Assembly: GCF_000876655.1 (NCBI RefSeq)
Contig: NZ_JYCN01000016.1
Coordinates: 1-64,000 of the forward strand
Source: Arthrobacter sp. SPG23
GTDB lineage: Bacteria > Actinomycetota > Actinomycetes > Actinomycetales > Micrococcaceae
Length of the DNA: 64,000 bases
Direction: 5' to 3'
Numbering within the stretch: the stretch's first letter is position 1; the number at the start of each line of letters is the position of its first letter. Positions 55,095-63,770 of this stretch are shown piece by piece. Under the pieces are notes generated by a model. The model was not told the origin of the DNA, ran no database searches, and was given only the letters and a program-made list of their open reading frames with translations. A program made the translations under genes and the position numbers.

Positions 55095-56177
55095 TTGAAA
55101 CCGATTGTCGTAGGACTTCTGGGAATAACTCACCCGCACGCCTCAGCCAGGGTTCGCGCCCTGCGAGAGATTGAAGGAGTCGAAGTAGTCGCCGCTGCCG
55201 ACGACGACCCGCGCCTGACATACTTCACCGAGAAATACGGCGTGGAGGCCCGGACCATCGACGAAGTGCTCCAGGACGACCGCATCGACGCGGTCATGGT
55301 TCACTCCAAAAGCAAAGACATGGTCCCGCATGCACTCCGGGCGCTGGCGGCCGGGAAATCAGTCGTCGTGGAAAAGCCCGGCGGCGGTACCGTCGAGGAC
55401 CTTCTGCAGCTTGCCCAGGCCGAAGCGCAGGCCGAGCCCGGCCTGGTCGTACAAGTGGGCTACAACGTGCGGCTGGCCCGGTCCATCGGCCAGGCGAAGG
55501 AGCTGATCGAAGCCGGCGTGATCGGGGATGTGGTCAGTGTTTCTGCCCGAGGCGCCGCGCTCGTGGGCGAACATCTCACCGCGCACCTCAACCAGCCGGC
55601 AGACATGGGCGGGGCGCTGTGGATCATCGGATGCCACATGCTCGACTCCCTCGTGCACATGTTCGGCGCCCCGGACTCCGTCAACGCCCGCGTGCACAAG
55701 TCAGCCCGCCTCTCCGACGAAACCAGCCGCGAGGACTCCGCAGCTGTCCTGCTGAACTACCCTGACATGTCCGTGACATTCAGTTTCGACGGCCACGATC
55801 GTCTTGAGTGGTTCGAGAGCTCACGTATTTCCGTGTATGGCACCGCCGGCATGATCGAGATCGGCATCCTCCCGCAGAAACTTCGGGTCTATGTCGACCA
55901 GGACCGTGTAGGATGGAAGGCCGGCTGGACCGAATGGACCGAAAGCTACTTCACGCCCCCGTTTGCCCGCACCGAGTCGAATAAGTTCTCCGAGCTGCCC
56001 GAGCTGGAGAACATCAGCAACTTCCACCCCGAAATGCGCGGTTGGGTCGACAGTATCCGCACCGGTTCTCCGGTTGTGGCACCCGTCGCGGATGCACTGG
56101 CCGTCGCCCAGATTGTCGACGCCTGCTACCGCTCAGAGAAAGAGCTGGGAGCCTCCATCGAGGTGGAATCAGCATGA
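55095..56177 (+). CDS. Gfo/Idh/MocA family oxidoreductase (1)
   Basis: NAD(P)-dependent sugar or cyclitol dehydrogenase of 360 aa. The Rossmann start VVGLLGITHPHASARVRAL is slightly unusual (GITHPHA in place of GxGxxG), then VVVEKPGGGTVEDLLQL carries the family EKP motif. IIGCHMLDSLVHMFG is the catalytic-His region. TTG at 55095 has AGGAG 8 bp upstream; ATG three codons earlier is out of frame and closes at once. Such enzymes oxidise glycoside hydroxyls (for example at C3) or inositols. It leads a three-gene operon. Confidence 0.88.
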   Translation: MKPIVVGLLGITHPHASARVRALREIEGVEVVAAADDDPRLTYFTEKYGVEARTIDEVLQDDRIDAVMVHSKSKDMVPHALRALAAGKSVVVEKPGGGTVEDLLQLAQAEAQAEPGLVVQVGYNVRLARSIGQAKELIEAGVIGDVVSVSARGAALVGEHLTAHLNQPADMGGALWIIGCHMLDSLVHMFGAPDSVNARVHKSARLSDETSREDSAAVLLNYPDMSVTFSFDGHDRLEWFESSRISVYGTAGMIEIGILPQKLRVYVDQDRVGWKAGWTEWTESYFTPPFARTESNKFSELPELENISNFHPEMRGWVDSIRTGSPVVAPVADALAVAQIVDACYRSEKELGASIEVESA

Positions 56178-56191
56178 CCAAGGAGAAAACG

Positions 56192-57058
56192 ATGACACCG
56201 CAGCTGATTGCATCCTGTTGGATCAGCGCCGGCGATGCCGCACCGGGGCGCCCGGACGAACGCAGCCCCCTGCCAATCGCCGAGCGCATCGCTTCCATCG
56301 CGCAGACCGGATGGTCCGGCGTCGGACTCGTCCACGCAGACCTGGTCCATGCCCGCGACACCATCGGGTACGCCGAACTCTCGCGCTTGATCCGGGAGGC
56401 AGGCATCGACATCGTGGAGGTCGAGTTCCTCAACGGCTGGTGGGCCACCGGAGCCGAACGCGCCGAATCCGACGTCCATCGTGCAGAGCTTTTCGAGGCA
56501 GCCAGCGCCCTGGGTGCCCGGCACATCAAGGTCGGCGCCGGCATGGCGGATGACCCGCTTCCGCTCTCGACCATTGCCAGCGCCTTCTCCGACCTCGCAG
56601 ATGAGGCCGCCGAATCCGGCATCCGCCTGGCACTGGAGGCGACGCCCTTCTCCCACCTGCGCACCACACAGGAAGCGGTCAAAGTAGTCACCCAGTCCGA
56701 CAGCCCCGCTGCTGGACTCATGATCGACATCTGGCACACCTACAGGGGCGGCCTGTCGCACAACGACCTGTGGGACGTCGTACCCATGGAAAGGGTTGCC
56801 GCTGTTGAGATCGACGACGGCTACAAGGACGTCGTCGGCACCCTCTTCGAGGACACAATCAACAACCGCGCCTACTGCGGCGAGGGTGACTTCGACACCC
56901 GCACGTTCATCCAGCGGACCCTCGACGCCGGGTACCAAGGTCCGTGGGGCGTTGAGATCATCTCGGCAGAACACCGCAGCCTCCCCCTCACCGAAGGCCT
57001 CAAACGGGCTTACGAAACCGCGATCGGCTGCTTTCCCGGCGCACAGCACCAGCGCTGA
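56192..57058 (+). CDS. Sugar phosphate isomerase/epimerase family TIM-barrel protein
   Basis: TIM-barrel protein of 288 aa (xylose-isomerase-like). Metal-site strands are IDIVEVEFLNGWW, GIRLALEATPFSHLRT (Glu), GLMIDIWHTYRGG (Asp, His) and WGVEIISAEHRSL (final Glu). I chose ATG 56192 because AAGGAG lies 6 bp before it; an ATG at 56174 overlaps the previous stop and is possible. Between two Gfo/Idh dehydrogenases, so it may isomerise or cleave the keto-sugar they make. Confidence 0.88.
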   Translation: MTPQLIASCWISAGDAAPGRPDERSPLPIAERIASIAQTGWSGVGLVHADLVHARDTIGYAELSRLIREAGIDIVEVEFLNGWWATGAERAESDVHRAELFEAASALGARHIKVGAGMADDPLPLSTIASAFSDLADEAAESGIRLALEATPFSHLRTTQEAVKVVTQSDSPAAGLMIDIWHTYRGGLSHNDLWDVVPMERVAAVEIDDGYKDVVGTLFEDTINNRAYCGEGDFDTRTFIQRTLDAGYQGPWGVEIISAEHRSLPLTEGLKRAYETAIGCFPGAQHQR

Positions 57059-57102
57059 CAACCCGGCTCGCCTCACCAACCATCTTGAAAGGTTCACACA
57101 CC

Positions 57103-58116
57103 ATGTCTAAAGACCGACGCCTGCGTCTGGCCCTGTTCGGCTCCGGCCGCATCGGGCAGGTACACGCCCGCAACATCGCAGCCCACCCGGACATCGACCT
57201 CGTCCTCATCGCCGATCCCTTCATTGACGGGGCACGCCGGCTGGCAGAGGACACCGGCGCGCGGGCGGTGCAGGACCCCGAGGAAGTCTTCGCCGAAACC
57301 GGACTCGACGGTGTCATCATCGGCTCGCCGACCAGCACCCACGTCGACCTTATTTCACGCTCGGTCGCCAAGGGCCTCGCCGTCCTCTGCGAAAAGCCCA
57401 TCGACCTGGACATCGACACGGTCCTGGCATGCCGCGAACAGATCAAAGACTCCAACGTTCCAATCATGCTCGGATTCAACAGACGCTTCGATCCTTCCTT
57501 CGCCGCCGTTCGGAACCGGGTCGAGGCGGGCGAAATCGGCAAGCTCGAGCAGCTCACCATCACAAGCCGCGACCCGGAACCCGCCCCACGCGACTACATC
57601 GCCGGCTCCGGCGGCATCTTCAGGGATATGACAATCCACGACCTGGACATGGCACGTTCCTTCATCCCGAACATCGTCGAGGTCACGGCCGTAGCGTCCA
57701 ACGTCTTCAGCGAAGACATCGCTGAGCTCAACGACTTCGATTCCGCAGTGGTGACACTACGCGGCAGCGGTGGAGAGCTGATCACCATCACCAACTCCCG
57801 TCACTGCGCCTTCGGCTACGACCAGCGGCTGGAAGCCTTCGGCGCTAAAGGCATGCTCTCCGCCGGTAACGTAGCACCGACAACCGTGCGGAAGTCCGGT
57901 GCCGCAGGAACAGACGAGGCAGACCCCTACCTCCCGTTCTTCCTCCAGCGCTACCCCCAGGCCTATCACGCGGAACTGGAGGCCTTCGCCCATTCCATCC
58001 GCACGGGATCACCCTGTTCACCCAGCTTCGCGGACGGAGTGTCCGCCCTGGTCCTGGCGAACGCGGCGGCCGAGTCTGCCGCCACCGGAAAGTCCGTGAG
58101 CGTCGTGGAATTCTAG
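57103..58116 (+). CDS. Gfo/Idh/MocA family oxidoreductase (2), inositol 2-dehydrogenase-like
   Basis: Dehydrogenase of 337 aa. RLALFGSGRIGQVHARNIAA is a classical NAD-binding start, VLCEKPIDLDIDTV the EKP motif, and GGIFRDMTIHDLDMARSF the IolG-type catalytic segment with His. Overall it is close to myo-inositol 2-dehydrogenases in motif order. ATG at 57103 follows GAAAGG. Last gene of the operon, closed by a strong hairpin. Confidence 0.9.
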   Translation: MSKDRRLRLALFGSGRIGQVHARNIAAHPDIDLVLIADPFIDGARRLAEDTGARAVQDPEEVFAETGLDGVIIGSPTSTHVDLISRSVAKGLAVLCEKPIDLDIDTVLACREQIKDSNVPIMLGFNRRFDPSFAAVRNRVEAGEIGKLEQLTITSRDPEPAPRDYIAGSGGIFRDMTIHDLDMARSFIPNIVEVTAVASNVFSEDIAELNDFDSAVVTLRGSGGELITITNSRHCAFGYDQRLEAFGAKGMLSAGNVAPTTVRKSGAAGTDEADPYLPFFLQRYPQAYHAELEAFAHSIRTGSPCSPSFADGVSALVLANAAAESAATGKSVSVVEF

Positions 58117-58126
58117 TCCTGCCGGA

Positions 58127-58164
58127 CGGAGGCTTTCCTTGCACCACTGCAAGGGAAGCCTCCG
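58127..58164 (+). terminator. Terminator of the dehydrogenase operon
   Basis: Sixteen-base arms GGAGGCTTTCCTTGCA and TGCAAGGGAAGCCTCC with one G-T pair and a 4-base loop, starting 11 bp after the stop. Confidence 0.8.
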
Positions 58165-58260
58165 GCCCAGGAGACCGCCGTCCCAAGGACTGAACGTTCG
58201 ATCAGATCACCGCCCATCATTCAAGATGGCCCAGCATCTCATCGGAGATATAGGAGACGC

Positions 58261-58464
58261 ATGACAGCCAAAGGATGGGCCTACAAGGTCCAAAAAGGCG
58301 ACTTTGTAGCTAGTGCAAAAGAAGGCGGGTCTCCGGTTCGCGGGGAAGTGGAGCAGGCAGCACCGGAGATCGGTGTCGTGTGGATCCGCGAAAATGAACT
58401 CGGGGAGCGACGCATGCTGCTGATGTCGGATCTCGTCCCGGAAGTATCGTGGCGGGACCGTTAG
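58261..58464 (+). CDS. Small conserved-looking protein, 67 aa
   Basis: ATG at 58261 has AGGAG at a 4-base spacing. Strand-rich small protein: WAYKVQKGDFVASAKEGGS, GEVEQAAPEIGVVWIREN, RMLLMSDLVPEV. It looks like a small SH3-type barrel, but I do not recognise a family. It stands alone between the operon terminator and the composite repeat. Confidence 0.65.
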   Translation: MTAKGWAYKVQKGDFVASAKEGGSPVRGEVEQAAPEIGVVWIRENELGERRMLLMSDLVPEVSWRDR

Positions 58465-58739
58465 TGACGCCTCCGGTGATGGATGTCCGTTGGTATCGGT
58501 GAAAGAGCCAGGGCGCTGCCTTCTTCATAGACGCGACTTGATGACGACCGACCAAAGCCTGGAGACGGGCAAACACCAAGCGAAGCGGGGGCAACTCCTC
58601 ATCTGCCCTTCTCGCTGACCCTAGCTGCTCCTATCGGACCCTGATGTCCCCTTAACGCAGCGGGGTCTGCAGTCATGTGGCTCGCTACCGTCAAGAACCC
58701 GCACCAACAGTGTGACTCTGTGGGGAGCGCGGCGGTCGT

Positions 58740-59665
58740 TCGGAGTTGCTTGGAATGGGGCAAAAAGAGAGTGTGGACAATGTCCACACTCGTGGCTTCG
58801 GACTGAGCCGTACATCGGCCGGACTCGCCCGGATTCCGCATGTTTTCGGGAGTTCCCAGTGTTTGGAGGGGCCGGAACCCGGTTCGAGTCCCACCTTGGG
58901 CACGCAGAACCCCTCGTCAGAGGGGTTTTTGCTTTAATGTGTGGACATTAAGCCTCCGCGGGTCCCTCTGACGCTAGGTGGGCGGGCTGTGGCCTGGCCG
59001 CCGCGGTGGCCTGTTCAGTTGTGGGGGTGGCGGGTTCGGGGTCCCGCCTGCTGGGATGTGGGGTTATGGGTCGTCCTTCTTGCTGTTCCGGAGGCCAGTT
59101 GTTGGCCGTCACTCATTCATGGCCAAAAGTTGTGGTGACGACATGACGAAGGCGAAATCTCGTGGACAATCTTCCGTGGATAGCTGCTTTCTGCGCACCA
59201 GCCAGAGTGCGTTCATCGCGTGTTTGTCCGGTCAAAGGGGGTGTGCACATTGTGCGCACTTTCGTGCACGGGCGACTTTTGGACCTGCATTTTGGTCCCT
59301 TCCTCCTGGTTCTGCCTTCACTAGTTCATTGAGTTCTCTGTTGCAGGCGACATGACTTTGCGGCTTGGATCGTCGGTGTCGGCGGACGAGCCGGGTCTAG
59401 CGGGAAAGTTTCTGGGGTATCAGACGCTGTGGCGTTCCACCCGGCGGCAGATTGCAGGTGTGCGGGATCCGGACTCTTCTTCCGGGCAGCCCTGGTTTGG
59501 TTGATCCACCTGAGTTTGGCGCCCCGAGCTGGCAACGCTGCTGACTTTCCCTTGCGCGGAGCATACGCAGGAGTGGAGTTCCGATCCGGACGGGTGGGAC
59601 GCGGCGGTGGAGGACTGGCTCCGGAACGGCCCGCCGTCGTCGTCCCTATCCGTATAGCTGCGCGG
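58740..59665. repeat. B module of composite repeat, full copy
   Basis: Contains in order a perfect 23-bp palindrome (58769-58791, arms GAGTGTGGACA), GTTCCCAGTGTTTGGAGGGG, tRNA-Leu 3' end and terminator, CATTCATGGCCA and GACGACATGACGAAG blocks, a second palindrome (59241-59259, GTGTGCACA-T-TGTGCGCAC), GGCGACATGACTTTGCGGC, GGGATCCGGACTCTTCTTCC and GCTGGCAACGCTGCT. It joins the stop codon of the DUF4192 gene. Partial copies are at 27480, 37560 and 42330. 58465-58739 has no gene. Confidence 0.85.
58881..58930 (+). repeat. tRNA-Leu-like 3' end plus terminator (scar) in the full copy
   Basis: 58881-58903 reads GGTTCGAGTCCCACC then TTGGGCAC, one base different from the copy at 27629; the 5' half of a tRNA is absent. 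The terminator at 58908-58930 has stem AACCCCTC/GAGGGGTT and T5. Confidence 0.7.
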
Positions 59666-60697
59666 CTAGGAGGCTTCGAGGCCCCGGGGCCGGAAGGCCC
59701 GGTCCTTGTCCATGTTCCAGCCGGCGACCATTCCGGAGCCGATCATGAGGTCGCTGAGCCTGGCCAAACGGTAGGCGGGGTCGGCTTCGAGGGCGAGTTG
59801 CAGGAACTGGTGGGCTTTGCTGCCTCTGCCTTCCCACCAGTTGACGAAGGCGATGGCGGTGAGGATGGGGGCCGAGTGTTTGGTGCTGCTGTGCGTGTAC
59901 GCGTGGAGCAGCAGTTGCTGTGCCCATTCGACCCATGACCACTGGGGCCCGCCGTGTGTTTGGGCCAGGAGAACCCGGTCCATCGGTTCATCGGTTCCCG
60001 GGATGTCAGCCATGAGTTGGTCACGGATGGCGGGGGCCTGGAAGTTGGCAATCAGATTGATGGTCTCATCGTCGTCCGGATAGGAGATCGCGTCGAGCAT
60101 GCCGTCCCAGAGCGTCCTGGCTTGCTCGAGGGCCTCGCCCGGGTTCATCCTGTGTATTGCTTTCACGCGGTCGTCGACGGCGTCTCCTGTGCGGCCTTCT
60201 TTTGTGGAGGTCGGCAGGGTGATGTGGTTTGTCGGTGCGATGGTGCTGCCGCGGTAGACGAATTCGGCGTTGATCTGGCTGGACTGGGTCGCTTTCAGGG
60301 GCAGTGTCAGTCCGTCCTGGGGGTCGCCGTCGTACGGGGACACGGTGTTGTCGCCGACGAGGAGTCCGTCGCGGATGGTCATTCCGCGTTCGGCCAGCGC
60401 ACAGGTTAGTGCTGCGATGGTTGCTGCGTGCGGCTTAGGCTGCCCGGGTTTCTGGGGCTCGGAGGTGTACACGGCGAAGAGCACGCTGGCGGCGCTGGTG
60501 TCGTGGGCAAGGTAGTCGGCCACGGTGCGGGCGTAGCTGAGTCCGCCCTCGCGGGTGGGGAGGTCAACTCTGAGCGTTGCGTCGACGCGGTTGGCGTCCA
60601 GGGTGATGCACACGAGGCTTTCGTGCGGCCAGAACCCGAGGGTGTGCCCTACGAAACTGAGGACGTCGGCCGGGGTTTTGATGGTGAGCGGTTCCAT
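59666..60697 (-). CDS. DUF4192 family protein, intact
   Basis: Protein of 343 aa. The start LTIKTPADVLSFVGHTLGFW and PHESLVCITLDANRVDATLR match DUF4192, a family common in Micrococcales whose function is unknown. ATG at 60697 follows AAGGAGAAGG. Ends RAFRPRGLEAS. Pieces of this same gene occur at 28340-28420, 37827-37921 and 42781-42812. It lies exactly between the B and A modules of the repeat, so it is the cargo of that unit. Confidence 0.92.
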   Translation of the reverse strand: MEPLTIKTPADVLSFVGHTLGFWPHESLVCITLDANRVDATLRVDLPTREGGLSYARTVADYLAHDTSAASVLFAVYTSEPQKPGQPKPHAATIAALTCALAERGMTIRDGLLVGDNTVSPYDGDPQDGLTLPLKATQSSQINAEFVYRGSTIAPTNHITLPTSTKEGRTGDAVDDRVKAIHRMNPGEALEQARTLWDGMLDAISYPDDDETINLIANFQAPAIRDQLMADIPGTDEPMDRVLLAQTHGGPQWSWVEWAQQLLLHAYTHSSTKHSAPILTAIAFVNWWEGRGSKAHQFLQLALEADPAYRLARLSDLMIGSGMVAGWNMDKDRAFRPRGLEAS

Positions 60698-60720
60698 GAT
60701 CCTTCTCCTTCGGCGGCTGG

Positions 60721-60990
60721 CGGGCACCGGATGTGTCTGTCAGATGTGTGCGTCGTTCTGATACATGGAGTCACCGCTGGGTGTGAGGGTCTGGAACGCA
60801 ACTTGGGGAACCGGGAGCGATTCAAAGTTTCGCGAGGAAATAAGCGTCGAAGGAGCGCCGAACGAGACTTTGGATTGTTACCGACGCGTTGCGCCCTGGT
60901 TGCGTGGAGGACCCGCCCAGCGATGATGGGGATCAGAATGACGTTGCTTCTGGTGGTTCATGGACGTGGGGGAGTGGGGCGGCATGACGC
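60721..60990. repeat. A-module repeat, copy 3
   Basis: About 270 bp starting 24 bp upstream of the DUF4192 start, matching 8455 and 28418 copies (CACCGGATGTGTCTGTCAGA, GGGAACCGGGAGCGATTCAA, GAGGAAATAAGCG). An eleven-base gap near 60940 removes the ACAGCGAA segment of the other copies. Confidence 0.85.
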
Positions 60991-61569
60991 GGTAAAGTGC
61001 CACACGTCGGCACGAATTCTTCTGCGTGCGTAGGCTTTCACTGGGTCCGCTGGGCGCCGGTTCGGCCTCGAGGCGTGTCTGTGACGGAGACGTGCTTTCG
61101 TCGGGGCTCCCTGCGCCGTTCGGTTAAGAGAAGGTGCTGTCGGTCAAAGGCTTAACAATCAGCCGGAATTCGGATGCCGTCCCCGTCGCGGGCCCTCATT
61201 GGCATAATCCCGACCGGCTCGGCTGCCAGTGGCATGCTGGCGAACAACTCATCGAACAGCGGTCTCTGCCACCAATGTTCAATTTGAGGTATTCGATGCG
61301 CCGTGAGACTTCAATCGGCCGCAAACTTCTGCTCACCGGCATCGGGCCGCGGCCCTTGAGAGTCGAACCTTGGGGGAGAGGAGCAGTCCACCGTCGGAGC
61401 ATGATGCTGTTCCCGGAACATACAGCTGTTCAGCGGCTGATATCGAGCCGGTCGGACCATGCGCGCAGCACGTCGGCGGCGAGTAGCGAGCCGATGTGGA
61501 GACGCTGCCGGCGTGCTGCGTGCAAGCATCCGAGCGTGGCAGGCAATGGCAGGCCCTGGGACGCAATGT
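60991..61569. other. Gene-free stretch
   Basis: Open frames here lack family features and ribosome sites. Nothing recognisable between the A module and the transposase relic. Confidence 0.4.
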
Positions 61570-61892
61570 CATTGCCGGCGCGGCAGCCGGCTGTCCCGCG
61601 CTCTGGGCATCCGCGCGTACCGGTCAGACCGCTTTGGCGGGCCCTGGGCCCGCTTATGAGGCGGCAGGAGCAACCGGTCTTCATGCGCAACGGAGCCGCA
61701 TGCCCGGCGTCTCGCGAACAACTCTTTGGTGCGGTGAGATTCGGCCGTCGGATCCACGCAGTGGTCGGGTCTCGGAAACCGCGTCTCGGAACTCGCACTC
61801 GCAGCAGCGTAAACAGATGGGTATTCGGACAACCGATCCATGGTCATGCGCACTGCACGGTCACGGACTTCGGGCGGGAACTGCTCGGGCAT
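61570..61892 (-). pseudogene. IS3-family OrfA-like transposase relic
   Basis: From ATG 61892 the reading MPEQFPPEVRDRAVRMTMDR and LSEYPSVYAAA is the N-terminal helix-turn-helix of IS3-type OrfA proteins. After about 35 codons the frame loses similarity and drifts, so the rest is broken. No OrfB or terminal repeats were found. Confidence 0.6.
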
Positions 61893-62013
61893 AATCACTA
61901 TCTTTCGCACAGAAGATAGCGGCATCAAACCCGGGACCGGTTCAACAAGTCCCATGCTGATCGAGTACAAGTTGGGCTCAGGCGGTGGTGATACGGCCCG
62001 CTAGACTCTCTTC

Positions 62014-63504
62014 ATGCGCAGAACGTCGGCACGAGGCCCCTGCGCCGCTGGGAGGGAGCGCGTGCTTATCCTGTCAGCAGGGGTAGGAGCGGGGCACAAC
62101 AGCGCCGCGGCGGCGGTGCAGCAGGCGTGTGCCGCGCGCGCCGACATCGACGAGGTGCAGGTGCTGGACGTGCTGCAGGTGAGCAGCGTGCTCTACCGCA
62201 CCCTGCTGGGCAAGGGTTACTTCGTCCTGGTCGAGGACTTGCCCTGGCTGGTCGAGTGGGGCTACGACATCAACGACCGTCCGTTCCGGCGCCGGGGCCC
62301 AGTAGACCCCTGGACACGGGTGAACGCTCTTCCGGTCATCGGTGCGATCAAGCGATTCCGGCCGACCGCGATCGTGTGCACGCACTTCCTGCCAGCCCAA
62401 CTGCTGGCGTCACTGCTCCTTCGCGGCGTGATTGACGCGAGGGTCGCTGTCGTCACGACGGACTACGACTTCCAGGGCCTATGGCTTACGGGCGCGTTCC
62501 ACGCGCTCTTCCTGGCCAGGGAGGAGGGGAAGGTGGAGCTGATGGCGCTGGGTTTGCCCCCCGACCGCGTCGCGGCCACGGGCATCCCGATCGCCACCCA
62601 GCTGAACATAGCGCCTGCGCGCGATGCAAACGAGACCCCGATGCTGCTGATCTCGGCGGGCGCGACTGGCGGCGACTATGCCCTCTCGGTCGTGCGGCAG
62701 ACGCTGCACATGCGTTCGTCGTTCACGGCCACGGTCATGTGCGGACGCAACGATGCGCTTCGGCAGCGCATCGAGCAGCTGGTGGCGCCCGCTGGCGACC
62801 GCTACCGCGTGCTCGGCTTAACGGCGGAGATGCCGCAGCTGCTGCGCCGCGCCGACCTGTTTGTGGGCAAGCCGGGCGGGTTGTCGGCGTCGGAGTGCAT
62901 GGCTGCAGGGCTGCCCATGGTGCTAGTGAACCCCATCCCGGGGCAGGAGGTTCGCAACGGCGACTACCTGATGGAGCAGGGGGCGGCGGTCCGCTGCAAC
63001 ACTCCCGCGACGATCGGCTGGAAGATCGACGAGGTGCTGCGCGAGCCAGGCCGCCTGCAGCGGATGCAGGCGGCGGCGCGGAGAACGGGCCGCCCTGACG
63101 CTGCGGCGGACGTGCTGTCCGGACTGCTGGACGGGCCGTCCCGTCCGCTGGTCGTGACCCGCGCGGCGCAGAAGACAATTCTCGCCGCGAGCGAGCGACG
63201 CGTCGTTGCGACCGATCTGACGGGACCCTCCTCGCTGGTCCGCTTGATCGACTCGGCTGCGGGTAGCACGGTCGCGCTGCTGCAGGCCGAGGAGCTGGGG
63301 GATCTGCAGAAGCGGTACGCGACCCCGAACGGGGGTCTGGTGCTGCGGCGCGGCCAAGCGCACGTGTCGCTCAGGTGGGAGGAGCGGCGGTTGCTCCGCG
63401 CCATGCTGCGGGGGGACGACGAGCTGCCCGTCCGCGTCGAAGGGCCCTCGCCACCCCCTCGCGTAGTTCCCGCGGGACCGCCCGGACACGACCCTAAGGA
63501 CTGA
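62014..63504 (+). CDS. MGDG-synthase-like lipid glycosyltransferase (GT28 fold)
   Basis: Protein of 496 aa. The N-terminal half has LILSAGVGAGHNSAAAAVQQ, the diacylglycerol glycosyltransferase (MGDG_synth) signature, and the C-terminal half has LLISAGATGGDYALSVV and DLFVGKPGGLSASECMAAGL with MVLVNPIPGQE, the nucleotide-sugar domain of GT28 enzymes. A further 120-residue Pro/Arg-rich tail follows. It should add a sugar to a membrane lipid. Base composition is visibly richer in G+C than the neighbours and it sits beside a transposase relic, so transfer is likely. An acyl carrier protein gene follows at once. Confidence 0.85.
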   Translation: MRRTSARGPCAAGRERVLILSAGVGAGHNSAAAAVQQACAARADIDEVQVLDVLQVSSVLYRTLLGKGYFVLVEDLPWLVEWGYDINDRPFRRRGPVDPWTRVNALPVIGAIKRFRPTAIVCTHFLPAQLLASLLLRGVIDARVAVVTTDYDFQGLWLTGAFHALFLAREEGKVELMALGLPPDRVAATGIPIATQLNIAPARDANETPMLLISAGATGGDYALSVVRQTLHMRSSFTATVMCGRNDALRQRIEQLVAPAGDRYRVLGLTAEMPQLLRRADLFVGKPGGLSASECMAAGLPMVLVNPIPGQEVRNGDYLMEQGAAVRCNTPATIGWKIDEVLREPGRLQRMQAAARRTGRPDAAADVLSGLLDGPSRPLVVTRAAQKTILAASERRVVATDLTGPSSLVRLIDSAAGSTVALLQAEELGDLQKRYATPNGGLVLRRGQAHVSLRWEERRLLRAMLRGDDELPVRVEGPSPPPRVVPAGPPGHDPKD

Positions 63505-63554
63505 ATTGCTGCAGTCACCGGAGGAGTTATGAAGGACAGGACGCCCGTCAGGCC

Positions 63555-63770
63555 GTGCAGGCAGCTATCTGCCAGGTGGCCCCCGACGTCGAGCTTGAAG
63601 ACCTCGCCGGCCGCGTCCGGCTGCGACAGGACCTAGAGCTCGACTCACTCGACTTTCTCCACCTCGTGGAAACCATCGCAAAGACCATGGGCGTGGACAT
63701 TCCGGAACGCGACTATCCGGCCGTGGCAACGGTTGACGGCATGGTCAACTACCTGGCCAGCCACGGCTGA
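63555..63770 (+). CDS. Acyl carrier protein, start possibly frameshifted
   Basis: Phosphopantetheine carrier of 71 aa from GTG 63555. LRQDLELDSLDFLHLVETIA has the DSL attachment serine and helix 2. A strong ribosome site GGAGGAG lies before ATG 63529, whose frame (MKDRTPVR) differs; the carrier frame is open upstream and reads RQAVQAAICQ, so a one-base slip near 63545 may have split the natural N-terminus. It lies 24 bp (from ATG) after the lipid glycosyltransferase, suggesting a joint role in lipid modification. Confidence 0.8.
   Translation: MQAAICQVAPDVELEDLAGRVRLRQDLELDSLDFLHLVETIAKTMGVDIPERDYPAVATVDGMVNYLASHG

Noticed and set aside
61134..61919. 261-codon plus-strand frame over the IS3 relic
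   Set aside because: It lies opposite recognisable OrfA sequence and has Arg/Pro-rich shadow composition with no ribosome site.
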